This document shows, in pieces, positions 50,988 through 59,700 of a DNA stretch of 64,000 bases. Where the stretch lies: NCBI RefSeq assembly GCF_015390235.1, contig NZ_VUOH01000003.1, forward strand, positions 1 to 64,000. Direction: 5' to 3'. Positions within the stretch are counted from its first letter, which is position 1. Every line of letters starts with the position of its first letter. Position numbers and translations under genes: made by a program. A model generated the notes under the pieces. It made no database searches and was not told where the DNA came from. It saw only the letters and a list, made by a program, of their open reading frames with translations. This stretch comes from Quadrisphaera sp. INWT6. GTDB taxonomy: Bacteria; Actinomycetota; Actinomycetes; Actinomycetales; Quadrisphaeraceae.

Positions 50988-51833
50988 GTGGACGAGCGCG
51001 CGGCCGTGGACCTGAACCTCGCCAACTGGGACGAGCGCGCCGTCGCGCACTCCGCCCCGGGCACCGGCTACCAGCTGGAGCAGTACACCGCCGACCCGGC
51101 GAAGGTCTCCGACGTCGTGGCGTTCGACGCGCCGCGGCTCGGCGACCTCACCGGCGTCCGCGGCGTCCACCTGCAGTGCCACCTCGGCACGGACACCCTG
51201 TCGCTGGCGCGGCTCGGCGCGCGGATGACCGGGGTCGACTTCTCCCCCAGCGTCCTGGAGCAGGCGCGCTCGCTGGCGTCGAGGGCCGGGACGGGGGTCG
51301 ACTACCACCAGGCGGACGTCAGCGACGGCGCCGCGGTGCTGGCCGCCGTGGGCGCCGGCCGGTACGACCTCGTCTACACGGGCATCGGCGCGCTGTGCTG
51401 GCTGCCCCGCATCGCCGACTGGGCGCAGCTCGTGGCCGACCTGCTCGCACCCGGCGGCCGGCTGCTCGTGCGCGACGGCCACCCGGCGCTGCTCGCCCTC
51501 GACCACGACCGGACCGACGGCGAGCTGGTGCTCGCCTTCCCGTGGTTCGAGCGCCCCGAGCCGACCGTCTTCGACGAGCCGGGCACGTACGTGGAGACCG
51601 ACCACGTCTTCACCCACACCCGCAGCGCCGAGTGGAACCACGGCCTGGGCGAGCTGGTCACCGCCGTGCTCACCGCCGGGCTGCAGGTGACGGGCCTGGA
51701 GGAGCACCGCAGCATCCCGTGGCAGGCGGTGGGGCACATGGTCGAGGTGCCGGGCGGCGAGTGGGCCCTGCCCGGCGACGCCGCCGACCGCATCCCCCTG
51801 AGCTTCACCCTGCAGGCGCGCAAGCCCGCCTGA
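50988..51833 (+). CDS. class I SAM-dependent methyltransferase
   Basis: A 281-residue enzyme. The SAM motif is VHLQCHLGTDTLSLARLGAR (glycine loop slightly unusual: HLGTDT), followed by ARMTGVDFSPSVLEQAR (acidic ribose contact), the DLVYTGIGALCWLPRIADWA motif and LLAPGGRLLVRDGHP. It opens with DLNLANWDERAVAHS, seen in a group of uncharacterised actinobacterial methyltransferases. Small molecules are the likely substrates. GTG 50988 was chosen; GTG 50967 is an alternative with no ribosome site. Two strong hairpins follow the stop. Confidence 0.85.
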   Translation: MDERAAVDLNLANWDERAVAHSAPGTGYQLEQYTADPAKVSDVVAFDAPRLGDLTGVRGVHLQCHLGTDTLSLARLGARMTGVDFSPSVLEQARSLASRAGTGVDYHQADVSDGAAVLAAVGAGRYDLVYTGIGALCWLPRIADWAQLVADLLAPGGRLLVRDGHPALLALDHDRTDGELVLAFPWFERPEPTVFDEPGTYVETDHVFTHTRSAEWNHGLGELVTAVLTAGLQVTGLEEHRSIPWQAVGHMVEVPGGEWALPGDAADRIPLSFTLQARKPA

Positions 51834-51886
51834 CGGGGGCGCCTGGCCACCCCTGACCGGGTGGGCTGCTGCCCGTTGGGTGACCT

Positions 51887-51919
51887 GGTGCCCGGGTGCG
51901 AGCCCTCCACCCGGGCACC
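51887..51919. terminator. 12-bp perfect-stem hairpin
   Basis: GGTGCCCGGGTG (51887-51898), a 9-nt loop and CACCCGGGCACC (51908-51919) follow the methyltransferase gene by 54 nt. There is no T tract. Confidence 0.55.
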
Positions 51920-51958
51920 ATCGCACCCAGCGTGCACCGGACCACCCACTCACACCTG

Positions 51959-52005
51959 GACGAGGTGGCCAGCGCCCATGATCACGGGCGATCGGCCACC
52001 TCGTC
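51959..52005. terminator. nested hairpin between convergent methyltransferase and DUF3046 genes
   Basis: GACGAGGTGGCC (51959-51970) pairs with GGCCACCTCGTC (51994-52005), and inside the loop CGCCC pairs with GGGCG around ATGATCAC. It touches the stop codon of the DUF3046 gene. Confidence 0.6.
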
Positions 52006-52237
52006 AGCGGCGCGGGCGGCGGTTGGCCTCACGGGTGTCGATCCAGCGGCGCTCTGGCGGCACGTCCTGCGCGTCGCACAGGGCCTCCCACACGTCGCGG
52101 GGCGGGATCCCGGCGTCGAGGCCCTGCACGGGGGTGCGCCCGCCCAGCCGGCTCAGCACGATGTCGGAGGCCAGCGACCGGGCGTACTCGGGCCCGAAGA
52201 CCTCCTCGGCCAGCTGCCAGAACTCGCTGTGACGCAC
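52004..52237 (-). CDS. DUF3046 small protein
   Basis: A 77-residue protein from GTG 52237 (VRHSEFWQLAEEVFGPEYAR). It covers the whole DUF3046 domain (ASDIVLSRLGGRTPVQGLDA, then VWEALCDAQDVPPERRW), and is all-alpha, soluble and of unknown function. In actinobacteria this gene normally sits near recX and recA; here it is about 5 kb away in the same orientation, which agrees with insertion of the exporter, protease and regulator genes between them. Confidence 0.85.
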   Translation of the reverse strand: MRHSEFWQLAEEVFGPEYARSLASDIVLSRLGGRTPVQGLDAGIPPRDVWEALCDAQDVPPERRWIDTREANRRPRR

Positions 52238-52314
52238 CCGTCGATCCTCGCGCCGACGCGTGAGGCTCGCCACGCCGGCCCGGCGGGCGTCGTCCGGCGC
52301 GGCGCCGGCGTGGT

Positions 52315-52698
52315 GTGATCGACGACGTGCCCACCGCGAACGACCTGACGAGCCGCCAGCGACTGGTCCTGCGGGTCTTCACCGCCGTCGCTGTCGTCGA
52401 GGCCTTCACCTGGGTGGGGCTGCTGACCGGCATGTACTTCAAGTACGTGCCCGACGCCGCCAGCGCCACCGAGGTCGGCGTGAAGGTCTTCGGGCCCATC
52501 CACGGTGCGGTGTTCGTGGCCTACCTCGTCCTCGCCGTGGTCGCGTGGCGGGTGCTGCGGTGGCACTGGGCCACGGGGCTCCTGGCGCTGGCCTGCAGCG
52601 TCCCGCCGCTGTTCACCGTGGTCTTCGAGGTCTGGGCCGCCCGCACCGGGCGCCTCACCCCCACCCGCAGCCGCGTCCGCGAGACCGTCCCCGCCTGA
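52315..52698 (+). CDS. DUF3817 integral membrane protein
   Basis: A 127-residue protein with three helices (VLRVFTAVAVVEAFTWVGLL, then AVFVAYLVLAVVAWRVLRWH, then ATGLLALACSVPPLFTVVFE). The glycine/proline pattern FGPIHGAVF is typical of the DUF3817 domain, also found at the ends of some transporters. Function unknown. GTG 52327 is an alternative start 12 nt downstream. It precedes a DUF167 gene by 7 nt. Confidence 0.82.
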   Translation: MIDDVPTANDLTSRQRLVLRVFTAVAVVEAFTWVGLLTGMYFKYVPDAASATEVGVKVFGPIHGAVFVAYLVLAVVAWRVLRWHWATGLLALACSVPPLFTVVFEVWAARTGRLTPTRSRVRETVPA

Positions 52699-52705
52699 CC
52701 ACGGC

Positions 52706-52930
52706 GTGCGCGTCGTCGTCAGGGTGAGGCCGGGCAGCCGGCGCGGGCCGCTGGTGGAGACCGACGACGACGGCGTGCTGGTCGTCCACGTCCGCGAGCG
52801 CGCCGTCGACGGGGCCGCGAACACCGGGCTGGTGAGGGCCCTGGCGGAGCACTTCGGGGTCGCGCCGAGCCGGGTCGCCGTCGTCCGGGGCCACACCTCG
52901 CGCACCAAGCAGGTCGACGTCGACGTGTGA
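52706..52930 (+). CDS. DUF167 (YggU) family protein
   Basis: A 74-residue protein matching the YggU/DUF167 family: VVRVRPGSRRGPLVE at the start, VHVRERAVDGAANTGLVRAL in the middle and VRGHTSRTKQVDVDV at the end. A small soluble alpha/beta protein of unknown function, widespread in bacteria. It lies 7 nt after the DUF3817 gene on the same strand. Confidence 0.85.
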   Translation: MRVVVRVRPGSRRGPLVETDDDGVLVVHVRERAVDGAANTGLVRALAEHFGVAPSRVAVVRGHTSRTKQVDVDV

Positions 52931-53010
52931 GGCCCTCCACCGGTCGGTGGAGGCGCAGACCCACCGGCAGCCCCTGACGCCCGCCGCCCCGCAGCGGGCA
53001 GGCTCGTCCC

Positions 53011-53874
53011 ATGAGCAGCGAGCCAGCGGTGCGGGTCACGGACCTGCACAAGCACTACGGCGCCGAGCGCGCCGTCGACGGCGTCTCCTTCGACGTCGCC
53101 CCCGGGCAGGTGTTCGCGCTGCTGGGTCCCAACGGGGCGGGCAAGTCGACCACCGTCGAGGTGCTCGAGGGGTACCGCGCCCGCACATCCGGCGAGGTCA
53201 GCGTGCTGGGAGCCGACCCGGGCCGCCCGACCCCGGTGTGGCGGAGCCGCCTCGGCATCGTCGCCCAGTCGACGCGCGACCTGTCGGACCTCACCGTCAC
53301 CGAGGTGGTCCGCCAGTTCGCGACGTTCTACCCGCACCCGCGCCGCCCTGAGGCCGTCATCGAGCAGGTCGGCCTCGCCGACGACGCGAGGACCCGCGCC
53401 AGCGCCCTGTCCGGAGGACGACGCCGGCGCCTCGACGTGGCGCTGGGCATCGTCGGCGACCCCGAGCTGCTGTTCCTCGACGAGCCCACCACCGGCTTCG
53501 ACCCGGAGGCGCGCCGCGAGTTCTGGGCGCTCGTCCAGCTGCTCGCGGCCGACGGCACCACGATCCTGCTGACCACCCACTACCTCGACGAGGTGGAGGT
53601 GCTGGCCGACGCTCTGGCCGTCATCGACGGGGGCCGGATCGTGGCCACCGGCACCCCCGCCGACCTCGGCGGCCGCGACACCGCGCCCGCCACGGTCCGC
53701 TGGCGCGACGCGGGGGGCTGGCGCACCGAGCTGACCCCGCAGCCGGCGGCGCTGGTGGCGCGCCTGCACGCCCAGGTCGGCGAGCTGGACGGCCTCAGCG
53801 TCCACCGCCCGACGCTGGAGGACGCCTACCTGTCCCTGCTCTCCTCCACCACCTCGCAGGAGGCCTCCCGATGA
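53011..53874 (+). CDS. ABC-2 type exporter ATP-binding protein (DrrA-like)
   Basis: A 287-residue ATPase: Walker A LGPNGAGKST, Q-loop IVAQSTRDL, Walker B LLFLDEPTTGFD, switch LLTTHYLDEVEVL. The signature is LSGGRRRRLDVALGI instead of the usual LSGGQ, with Arg in place of Gln, seen in DrrA-type proteins. It pairs with the permease gene it overlaps (4 nt). CAGGCT lies 6 nt upstream of ATG 53011. First gene of a four-gene operon with a two-component system. Confidence 0.92.
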   Translation: MSSEPAVRVTDLHKHYGAERAVDGVSFDVAPGQVFALLGPNGAGKSTTVEVLEGYRARTSGEVSVLGADPGRPTPVWRSRLGIVAQSTRDLSDLTVTEVVRQFATFYPHPRRPEAVIEQVGLADDARTRASALSGGRRRRLDVALGIVGDPELLFLDEPTTGFDPEARREFWALVQLLAADGTTILLTTHYLDEVEVLADALAVIDGGRIVATGTPADLGGRDTAPATVRWRDAGGWRTELTPQPAALVARLHAQVGELDGLSVHRPTLEDAYLSLLSSTTSQEASR

Positions 53875-54746
53875 GCACCACCACGCCCCCCTCGGCGACG
53901 GCGCGCGCGGCCCGCACCCGGCAGCCCGCCGAGCCGGCGGCGTTCCGCTCCCCCGCGTTCCTGCTGCGCACCTCGCTGGCGCGCACCGCCGTGGAGCTCA
54001 AGGAGCTGTCGCGGTCGTGGGACGCGCTGATCTTCAACGTCTTCTTCCCGATCATCTTCCTGTTCATCTTCGGGTCGGTGTTCTCGGGCGACGTGGCGCC
54101 CGGCGTGAGCTTCACGCAGTACTTCACCGCCGGGATGGCGGCCTCGGGCGTGCTGCTCGTGAGCTTCCAGAGCCTCGCGATCTCCATCGCGGTGGAGCGC
54201 GATGACGGCCTGCTCAAGCGCCTCGAGGGCACGCCGGTGCCGCCGGCGGCGTACTTCCTCGGCAAGGTCGGGCTCGTCGTCGTCACGGGTGCGGTGCAGA
54301 TGGCGGTGCTGCTGACCGCCGCGCACCTGCTGTTCGACGTCGACCTGCCCGCCGGGCCCCAGCAGTGGTGGACCCTCGCGTGGGTGACCGTGCTCGGCGC
54401 CGCCGCCGGGACCCTGCTGGGCATCGCCTACTCGAGCGTCCCCCGCACCGGGCGGTCCGCGAGCGCGGTGACGGCGCCCGTCGTCCTGGTCCTGCAGTTC
54501 ATCTCGGGGGTCTTCTTCGTCTACAGCCAGCTGCCCGGGTGGATGCAGGACGTGGCCGCCGTCTTCCCGCTGAAGTGGATGGCCGAGGGGTTCCGGGCGG
54601 CGCTGCTGCCGGAGTCGATGGCTGCCGCCGAGCCCGCCGGCGAGTGGCAGCTCGGCCTCATCGCGCTGGTCCTGGCGGGGTGGACCGTGGTGGGGCTGCT
54701 GCTGTGCCGGACCACCTTCCGCTGGCGCCGGCGCGGCGACCGGTGA
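53871..54746 (+). CDS. ABC-2 type exporter permease
   Basis: A 291-residue permease with six helices: ALIFNVFFPIIFLFIFGSVF first, then the long middle block (FTAGMAASGVLLVSFQSLAI) and PVVLVLQFISGVFFVYSQLP near the end, the ABC2_membrane pattern. With the preceding ATPase it probably exports a drug, lipid or peptide. Its ATG overlaps the ATPase stop and its stop overlaps the kinase gene, so all four genes are coupled. Related exporter/two-component operons in Gram-positive bacteria respond to membrane-active compounds. Confidence 0.9.
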   Translation: MSTTTPPSATARAARTRQPAEPAAFRSPAFLLRTSLARTAVELKELSRSWDALIFNVFFPIIFLFIFGSVFSGDVAPGVSFTQYFTAGMAASGVLLVSFQSLAISIAVERDDGLLKRLEGTPVPPAAYFLGKVGLVVVTGAVQMAVLLTAAHLLFDVDLPAGPQQWWTLAWVTVLGAAAGTLLGIAYSSVPRTGRSASAVTAPVVLVLQFISGVFFVYSQLPGWMQDVAAVFPLKWMAEGFRAALLPESMAAAEPAGEWQLGLIALVLAGWTVVGLLLCRTTFRWRRRGDR

Positions 54747-55996
54747 CCGGACACGCCGCCGGGCCGGCCGCGGGGGCCGCGGCGCCGTCGGGCTTCTGGG
54801 AGCGGAGCCGGGTCGGCTGGCACGCCGCCTGGTACGGCGTCCTGGGCGTCACCGCGGTGGCGGTCCTGGCGCTGGCGCAGGCGCCGCTGGCCGACCGCCT
54901 CGTGGGCGTCGCGGCGCTGGCCGCCGCCGCCGGGCTCTACGCCGGGCTGGGGGCGCGGCTGCTCGCCGAGACCGGGGAGGAGCCCCCCACCCGCAGCTCC
55001 CTGGTGCGGTACGCCGGCTACACCGGCGGGGTCGGGGTGTGCCTGGCCGTGCTGTCGCTGGCGCTCAGCCCCGGCGTGGCGCTGGCCCCGCTGTTCGTGC
55101 TGTTCCCCCAGGCCTGGGCGATGGTCGAGCGCCGGGGCCCCGCGGTCGCCGTCGTCGTCGCGGTGCCCGCGGCGCTCGCCGTGGTGCAGGTCGCGCAGTC
55201 GGGCTGGGCGCCGGGCTCGGTCACCGACGCGGTGGTGACGGCCTTCCTGCAGTCCGCGGCCGCGATCGTGCTCGGGCTCTGGATCACCGGACTGGTCCAC
55301 GAGAGCGAGTCGCGCGCGGCCCTGCTGGCGCAGCTGACCGCCGCCAGGGCCGAGCTCGCCACCGCCGAGCACGCCCGCGGGGTGCTGGCCGAGCGCGAGC
55401 GGATGGCCGGGGAGATCCACGACACCCTGGCGCAGGGGTTCCTCAGCATCGTCGCGCTGGCGCAGGCCGCTCAGGACGGGCAGACCCGCGAGCGCCTCGA
55501 CCTCATCGAGGCCACCGCGCGGGCCAACCTCGCCGAGGCCCGCGCCATCGTCGCCGCCCACACCCCTCCCGACCTGGCGCAGTCGTCCTCGGACCACCGC
55601 CTCCTCAGCGCGCTGGAGCGCCTCGCGGCGCGCACGACCGCCCAGGACGGGCTGGCCGTCGAGCTGGACCTGCCCGCGTCGCTGCCGCCGCTGCGCCCCG
55701 AGGCGGAGGTGGTGCTGCTGAGGGCGGCGCAGGAGGGCCTCGCCAACGCCCGCCGCCACGGCGGCGCCACCCGGGTGGTGCTGACCCTCGCCGTCGACGT
55801 CGAGGGCGTCGAGGTGGTCCTGGACGACGACGGCGCCGGCCTGGGCCCCGAGGGCGCTGCCGCGCTGACCGGCCCGCGGGCCGGGTACGGGCTGGCGGCG
55901 ATGGCCGCGCGGGCCGCTCAGGTGGGCGGCTCGGCGGTCCTCAGCGAGAGGGCGGGTGGCACCGGGTGCGTGCTGCGCGTCAGAGTCCCCGCATGA
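54743..55996 (+). CDS. sensor histidine kinase (HisKA_3 type)
   Basis: A 417-residue kinase. Helices fill residues about 35-190; then a coiled segment (LTAARAELATAEHARGVLAE) leads to the phospho-acceptor His in ERERMAGEIHDTLAQGFLSI and a HATPase domain (VLLRAAQEGLANARRHGGAT, the N box; VVLDDDGAGL, the G1 box). NarL-type kinases of this shape sense membrane stress. It phosphorylates the response regulator encoded next to it (ATGA overlap) and is coupled to the exporter permease upstream. Confidence 0.93.
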   Translation: MTGHAAGPAAGAAAPSGFWERSRVGWHAAWYGVLGVTAVAVLALAQAPLADRLVGVAALAAAAGLYAGLGARLLAETGEEPPTRSSLVRYAGYTGGVGVCLAVLSLALSPGVALAPLFVLFPQAWAMVERRGPAVAVVVAVPAALAVVQVAQSGWAPGSVTDAVVTAFLQSAAAIVLGLWITGLVHESESRAALLAQLTAARAELATAEHARGVLAERERMAGEIHDTLAQGFLSIVALAQAAQDGQTRERLDLIEATARANLAEARAIVAAHTPPDLAQSSSDHRLLSALERLAARTTAQDGLAVELDLPASLPPLRPEAEVVLLRAAQEGLANARRHGGATRVVLTLAVDVEGVEVVLDDDGAGLGPEGAAALTGPRAGYGLAAMAARAAQVGGSAVLSERAGGTGCVLRVRVPA

Positions 55997-56634
55997 CCGC
56001 CACGAGCCTCCGCCTGGTCGTCGTCGACGACCACCCCGTCGTCCGCGCCGGCATCGTGGCCCTGCTCTCCGCCGAGGCCGACCTCGAGGTCGTCGCGGAG
56101 GTCGACGACGGCGCGGGCGCGCTCGCGGCGTTCGAGGAGCACCGCCCCGACGTCGTCCTCATGGACCTGCGCATGCCCGGGGTCGACGGCGTGGCCGCGA
56201 CCACCCGCCTCAAGGCGGCGCACCCGGGCGCGAGGGTGCTCGTGCTGACCACCTACGACACCGACGCCGACATCCTGCGCGCCGTCGAGGCGGGGGCCAC
56301 CGGCTACCTGCTGAAGGACGCCCCCCGCGCCGTCCTCACCGACGCGGTGCGCCGCGCGGCCCGCGGCGAGACGGTGCTGGCCCCGCCGGTCGCGGCCAAG
56401 CTGCTGACCCGGATGCGCGAGCCCGCCGCGGAGCGCCTGACGGCCCGGGAGACCGAGGTGCTGGCGTGCGTGGCGCGGGGGCTGAGCAACCCGGGGATCG
56501 CCGCGGAGCTGTTCATCGGCGAGGCCACCGTGAAGAGCCACCTGCTCCGGGTGTTCACCAAGCTCGGCGTCGACGACAGGACCGCCGCGGTGACGGTGGC
56601 CATGTCCCGTGGCCTGCTCCCCCCGCCCACCTGA
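55993..56634 (+). CDS. NarL/LuxR-type response regulator
   Basis: A 213-residue regulator. The receiver has acidic residues VVVDDHP, phospho-Asp in DVVLMDLRMPG and Lys in YLLKDAPRAV. The output domain is a LuxR helix-turn-helix (LTARETEVLACVARGLSNPG, then GEATVKSHLLRVFTKLGVDD). It is most likely to control the exporter operon in which it sits. ATG 55993 overlaps the kinase stop by 4 nt. Confidence 0.95.
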   Translation: MTATSLRLVVVDDHPVVRAGIVALLSAEADLEVVAEVDDGAGALAAFEEHRPDVVLMDLRMPGVDGVAATTRLKAAHPGARVLVLTTYDTDADILRAVEAGATGYLLKDAPRAVLTDAVRRAARGETVLAPPVAAKLLTRMREPAAERLTARETEVLACVARGLSNPGIAAELFIGEATVKSHLLRVFTKLGVDDRTAAVTVAMSRGLLPPPT

Positions 56635-56737
56635 CCCCCACCCCCTCCCGTGACGATCATGCGGATCCGCGCCACCACCCCCCTGACCCGCGCAGCGCTG
56701 GGGGGCCGTTGTCGGTGGTCGGTGCGACCATCCACGG

Positions 56738-59700
56738 GTGGCAGCGAAGGGCACTCCGACCAGCACCGACGACGTGCTGGAGCGGTTCTCCGCGCCAACC
56801 CGCGACTGGTTCCGCGGCGCCTTCGAGAAGCCCACCGCCGCCCAGGAGGGCGCCTGGCGGGCGATCTCCAGCGGTGACCACGCGCTCGTCGTCGCGCCCA
56901 CCGGGTCGGGCAAGACGCTGTCGGCCTTCCTGTGGTCGCTCGACAGGCTGGCCGCCGAGGGCCGCCCCGAAGACCCGCTGCGCCGCACCCGCGTCGTCTA
57001 CGTCTCTCCGCTGAAGGCGCTCGCGACCGACGTCGAGCGCAACCTGCGCTCCCCGCTGCTGGGCATCGGCTACGCCGCGCAGCGCCTCGGGCAGCCGGCG
57101 CCGGAGGTCACCGTCTCGATCCGCTCCGGCGACACCCCCGCTGAGGAGCGCCGCCTGTTCACGCGCCGCCCACCGGACGTGCTGATCACCACGCCCGAGT
57201 CGCTGTTCCTCCTCATGACCTCCAAGGCCCGCGAGGTGCTCGCCGGGGTCGAGACGGTGATCCTCGACGAGGTCCACGCCGTCGCCGGCACCAAGCGCGG
57301 AGCGCACCTGGCCCTGACGCTGGAGCGCCTCGACGCCGTCGTCGAGGCCGCCGGCGGCCGGCCCGCCCAGCGCATCGGGCTGTCCGCCACGGTCCGCCCG
57401 GTGGAGGACGTGGCGCGCTTCCTGGCGGGCGCACGCCCCGTCGGCGAGGCGCCCGAGGGGGGCGACGGCGGGGGCCGGCCGGTCACGATCGTGCAGCCGC
57501 CGGCGAACAAGTCGTGGGACCTGTCGGTGGTCGTCGCGGTGCCCGACATGGGCGAGCTGGGCCAGCCCGTCCAGGACGACCTCTCTGGCCTGGCCGCGGG
57601 GCAGCCCCAGCGGCACTCGATCTGGCCGGCCGTGGAGGAGCGCGTGGTCGACCTGGTCGCCGCGCACCGCTCGACCATCGTCTTCGCCAACTCGCGCCGC
57701 GTCGCGGAGCGCCTGACCACCCGCCTCAACGAGGTCTGGGCCGAGCGGAACGCTCCACCTGAGGTGGAGGGTGAGGGTGAGGGTCTCGACGTCTCCGCAG
57801 GTCCGGAGGCCGTGGGGGCGCTCGTGCGCCGGGCCCCCGCGGAGCTCATGGCCCAGGCCGGCCAGAGCCGCGGGCTGCCCGCTGACGCGCCCGTCCTGGC
57901 CCGCGCGCACCACGGGTCGGTCAGCCGCGAGCAGCGCTCCCTCATCGAGGAGGACCTCAAGGCGGGTCGCCTGCCCGCCGTCGTCGCCACCTCCAGCCTC
58001 GAGCTGGGCATCGACATGGGGTCGGTCGACCTGGTGGTCCAGGTCGGCTCCCCGCCGTCGGTGGCCTCCGGGCTGCAGCGCGTCGGCCGCGCCGGCCACC
58101 AGGTCGGGGCCACCAGCCGGGGCGCGCTGTTCCCCCAGCACCGCAGCGACCTGGTGCAGACCGCCGTGGTCACCGAGCGGATGCGCTCCGGCGGCATCGA
58201 GGCGCTGAAGGTGCCGGCGAGCCCCCTCGACGTGCTCGCTCAGCAGGTCGTGGCGATCACCGCCATGGACGAGGTCACCGTCGAGGAGCTCGAGCGCCTG
58301 GTCCGCCGGGCCGCGCCGTTCTCCGGGCTGACCCGCGGCGTCCTCGAGGCGGTGCTCGACATGCTGGCCGGGCGCTACCCCAGCGAGGAGTTCGCCGAGC
58401 TGCGGCCCCGCATCGTGTGGGACCGCGTCACCGGCGTCCTCACCGGGCGCCCCGGCGCGCAGCGCCTGGCCGTCACGAGCGGCGGCACCATCCCCGACCG
58501 CGGCCTCTACGGCGTCTTCCTCGCCTCCGGCGAGGGGCCGGGCCGCCGCGTGGGCGAGCTCGACGAGGAGATGGTCTACGAGTCGCGCGTCGGTGACGTG
58601 TTCACCCTCGGCACCTCCACCTGGCGCATCGAGGACATCACCCACGACCGCGTCCTGGTCACCCCCGCGCCCGGCGTGCCCGGCAAGCTGCCGTTCTGGC
58701 ACGGCGAGGCCCTCGGGCGCCCCTACGAGCTGGGCCGCGCCATCGGCGCCTTCACCCGCGAGCTCGGCGCCCAGCTGCGCGACGACGACGGCGCGGGGGC
58801 CCTCGCCCGCGCTCGCGCCGCGGGCCTGGACGAGTGGGCGGCCGACAACCTCATCACCTACCTGCGCGAGCAGCAGGAGGCCACCGGCCACCTCCCGGAC
58901 GACAGGACCGTCGTGGTCGAGCGCTTCCGCGACGAGCTGGGCGACTGGCGCGTGGTGCTCCACTCCCCCTTCGGCGCGCAGCTGCACGCCCCCTGGGCCC
59001 TGGCCCTGGCGGCGCGCCTGCGCGAGCGGTTCGGCCTCGACGCGCAGGCCATGAGCGCCGACGACGGCATCGTGCTGCGCCTGCCCGACCTCGACCTGCT
59101 CGGCGGCTCGTCCGACTGGGACGGCGGCGGCTCGCTCCTCGGCGACGGCCAGCTCTCCGCCCGCAGCGAGCCGCCCGACGTCCTCGAGGCGGTGCTGGCC
59201 GAGCCCGAGGACGTCGAGGCCGTGGTCACCGCCGAGCTGGGCGGCTCCGCGCTGTTCGCCTCGCGGTTCCGCGAGTGCGCGGCCCGCTCCCTGCTGCTGC
59301 CCCGGCGCCGGCCCGACCGCCGCACCCCGCTGTGGCAGCAGCGCCAGCGCGCCGCGCAGCTGCTGGAGGTTGCCAGCCGGTACCCCAGCTTCCCCGTGGT
59401 GCTGGAGACCGCCCGCGAGGTCCTCTCGGACGTCTTCGACGTGCCGGGCCTGCAGGGGCTGCTGCGCGACCTGCGCTCCGGGGCGGTCCGCGTGGTCCAG
59501 GTGACCACCGAGCAGCCCTCGCCCTTCGCCCGGTCGATGCTCTTCGGGTACGTGGCGCAGTTCCTCTACGAGGGCGACACCCCCCTGGCCGAGAAGCGCG
59601 CCGCGGCGCTCTCCCTCGACCCGACCCTGCTCGCCGAGCTCCTGGGCCGCGGTGACGGCGCGTCCCTGGCCGACCTGCTCGACCCGGAGCAGCTCACCCG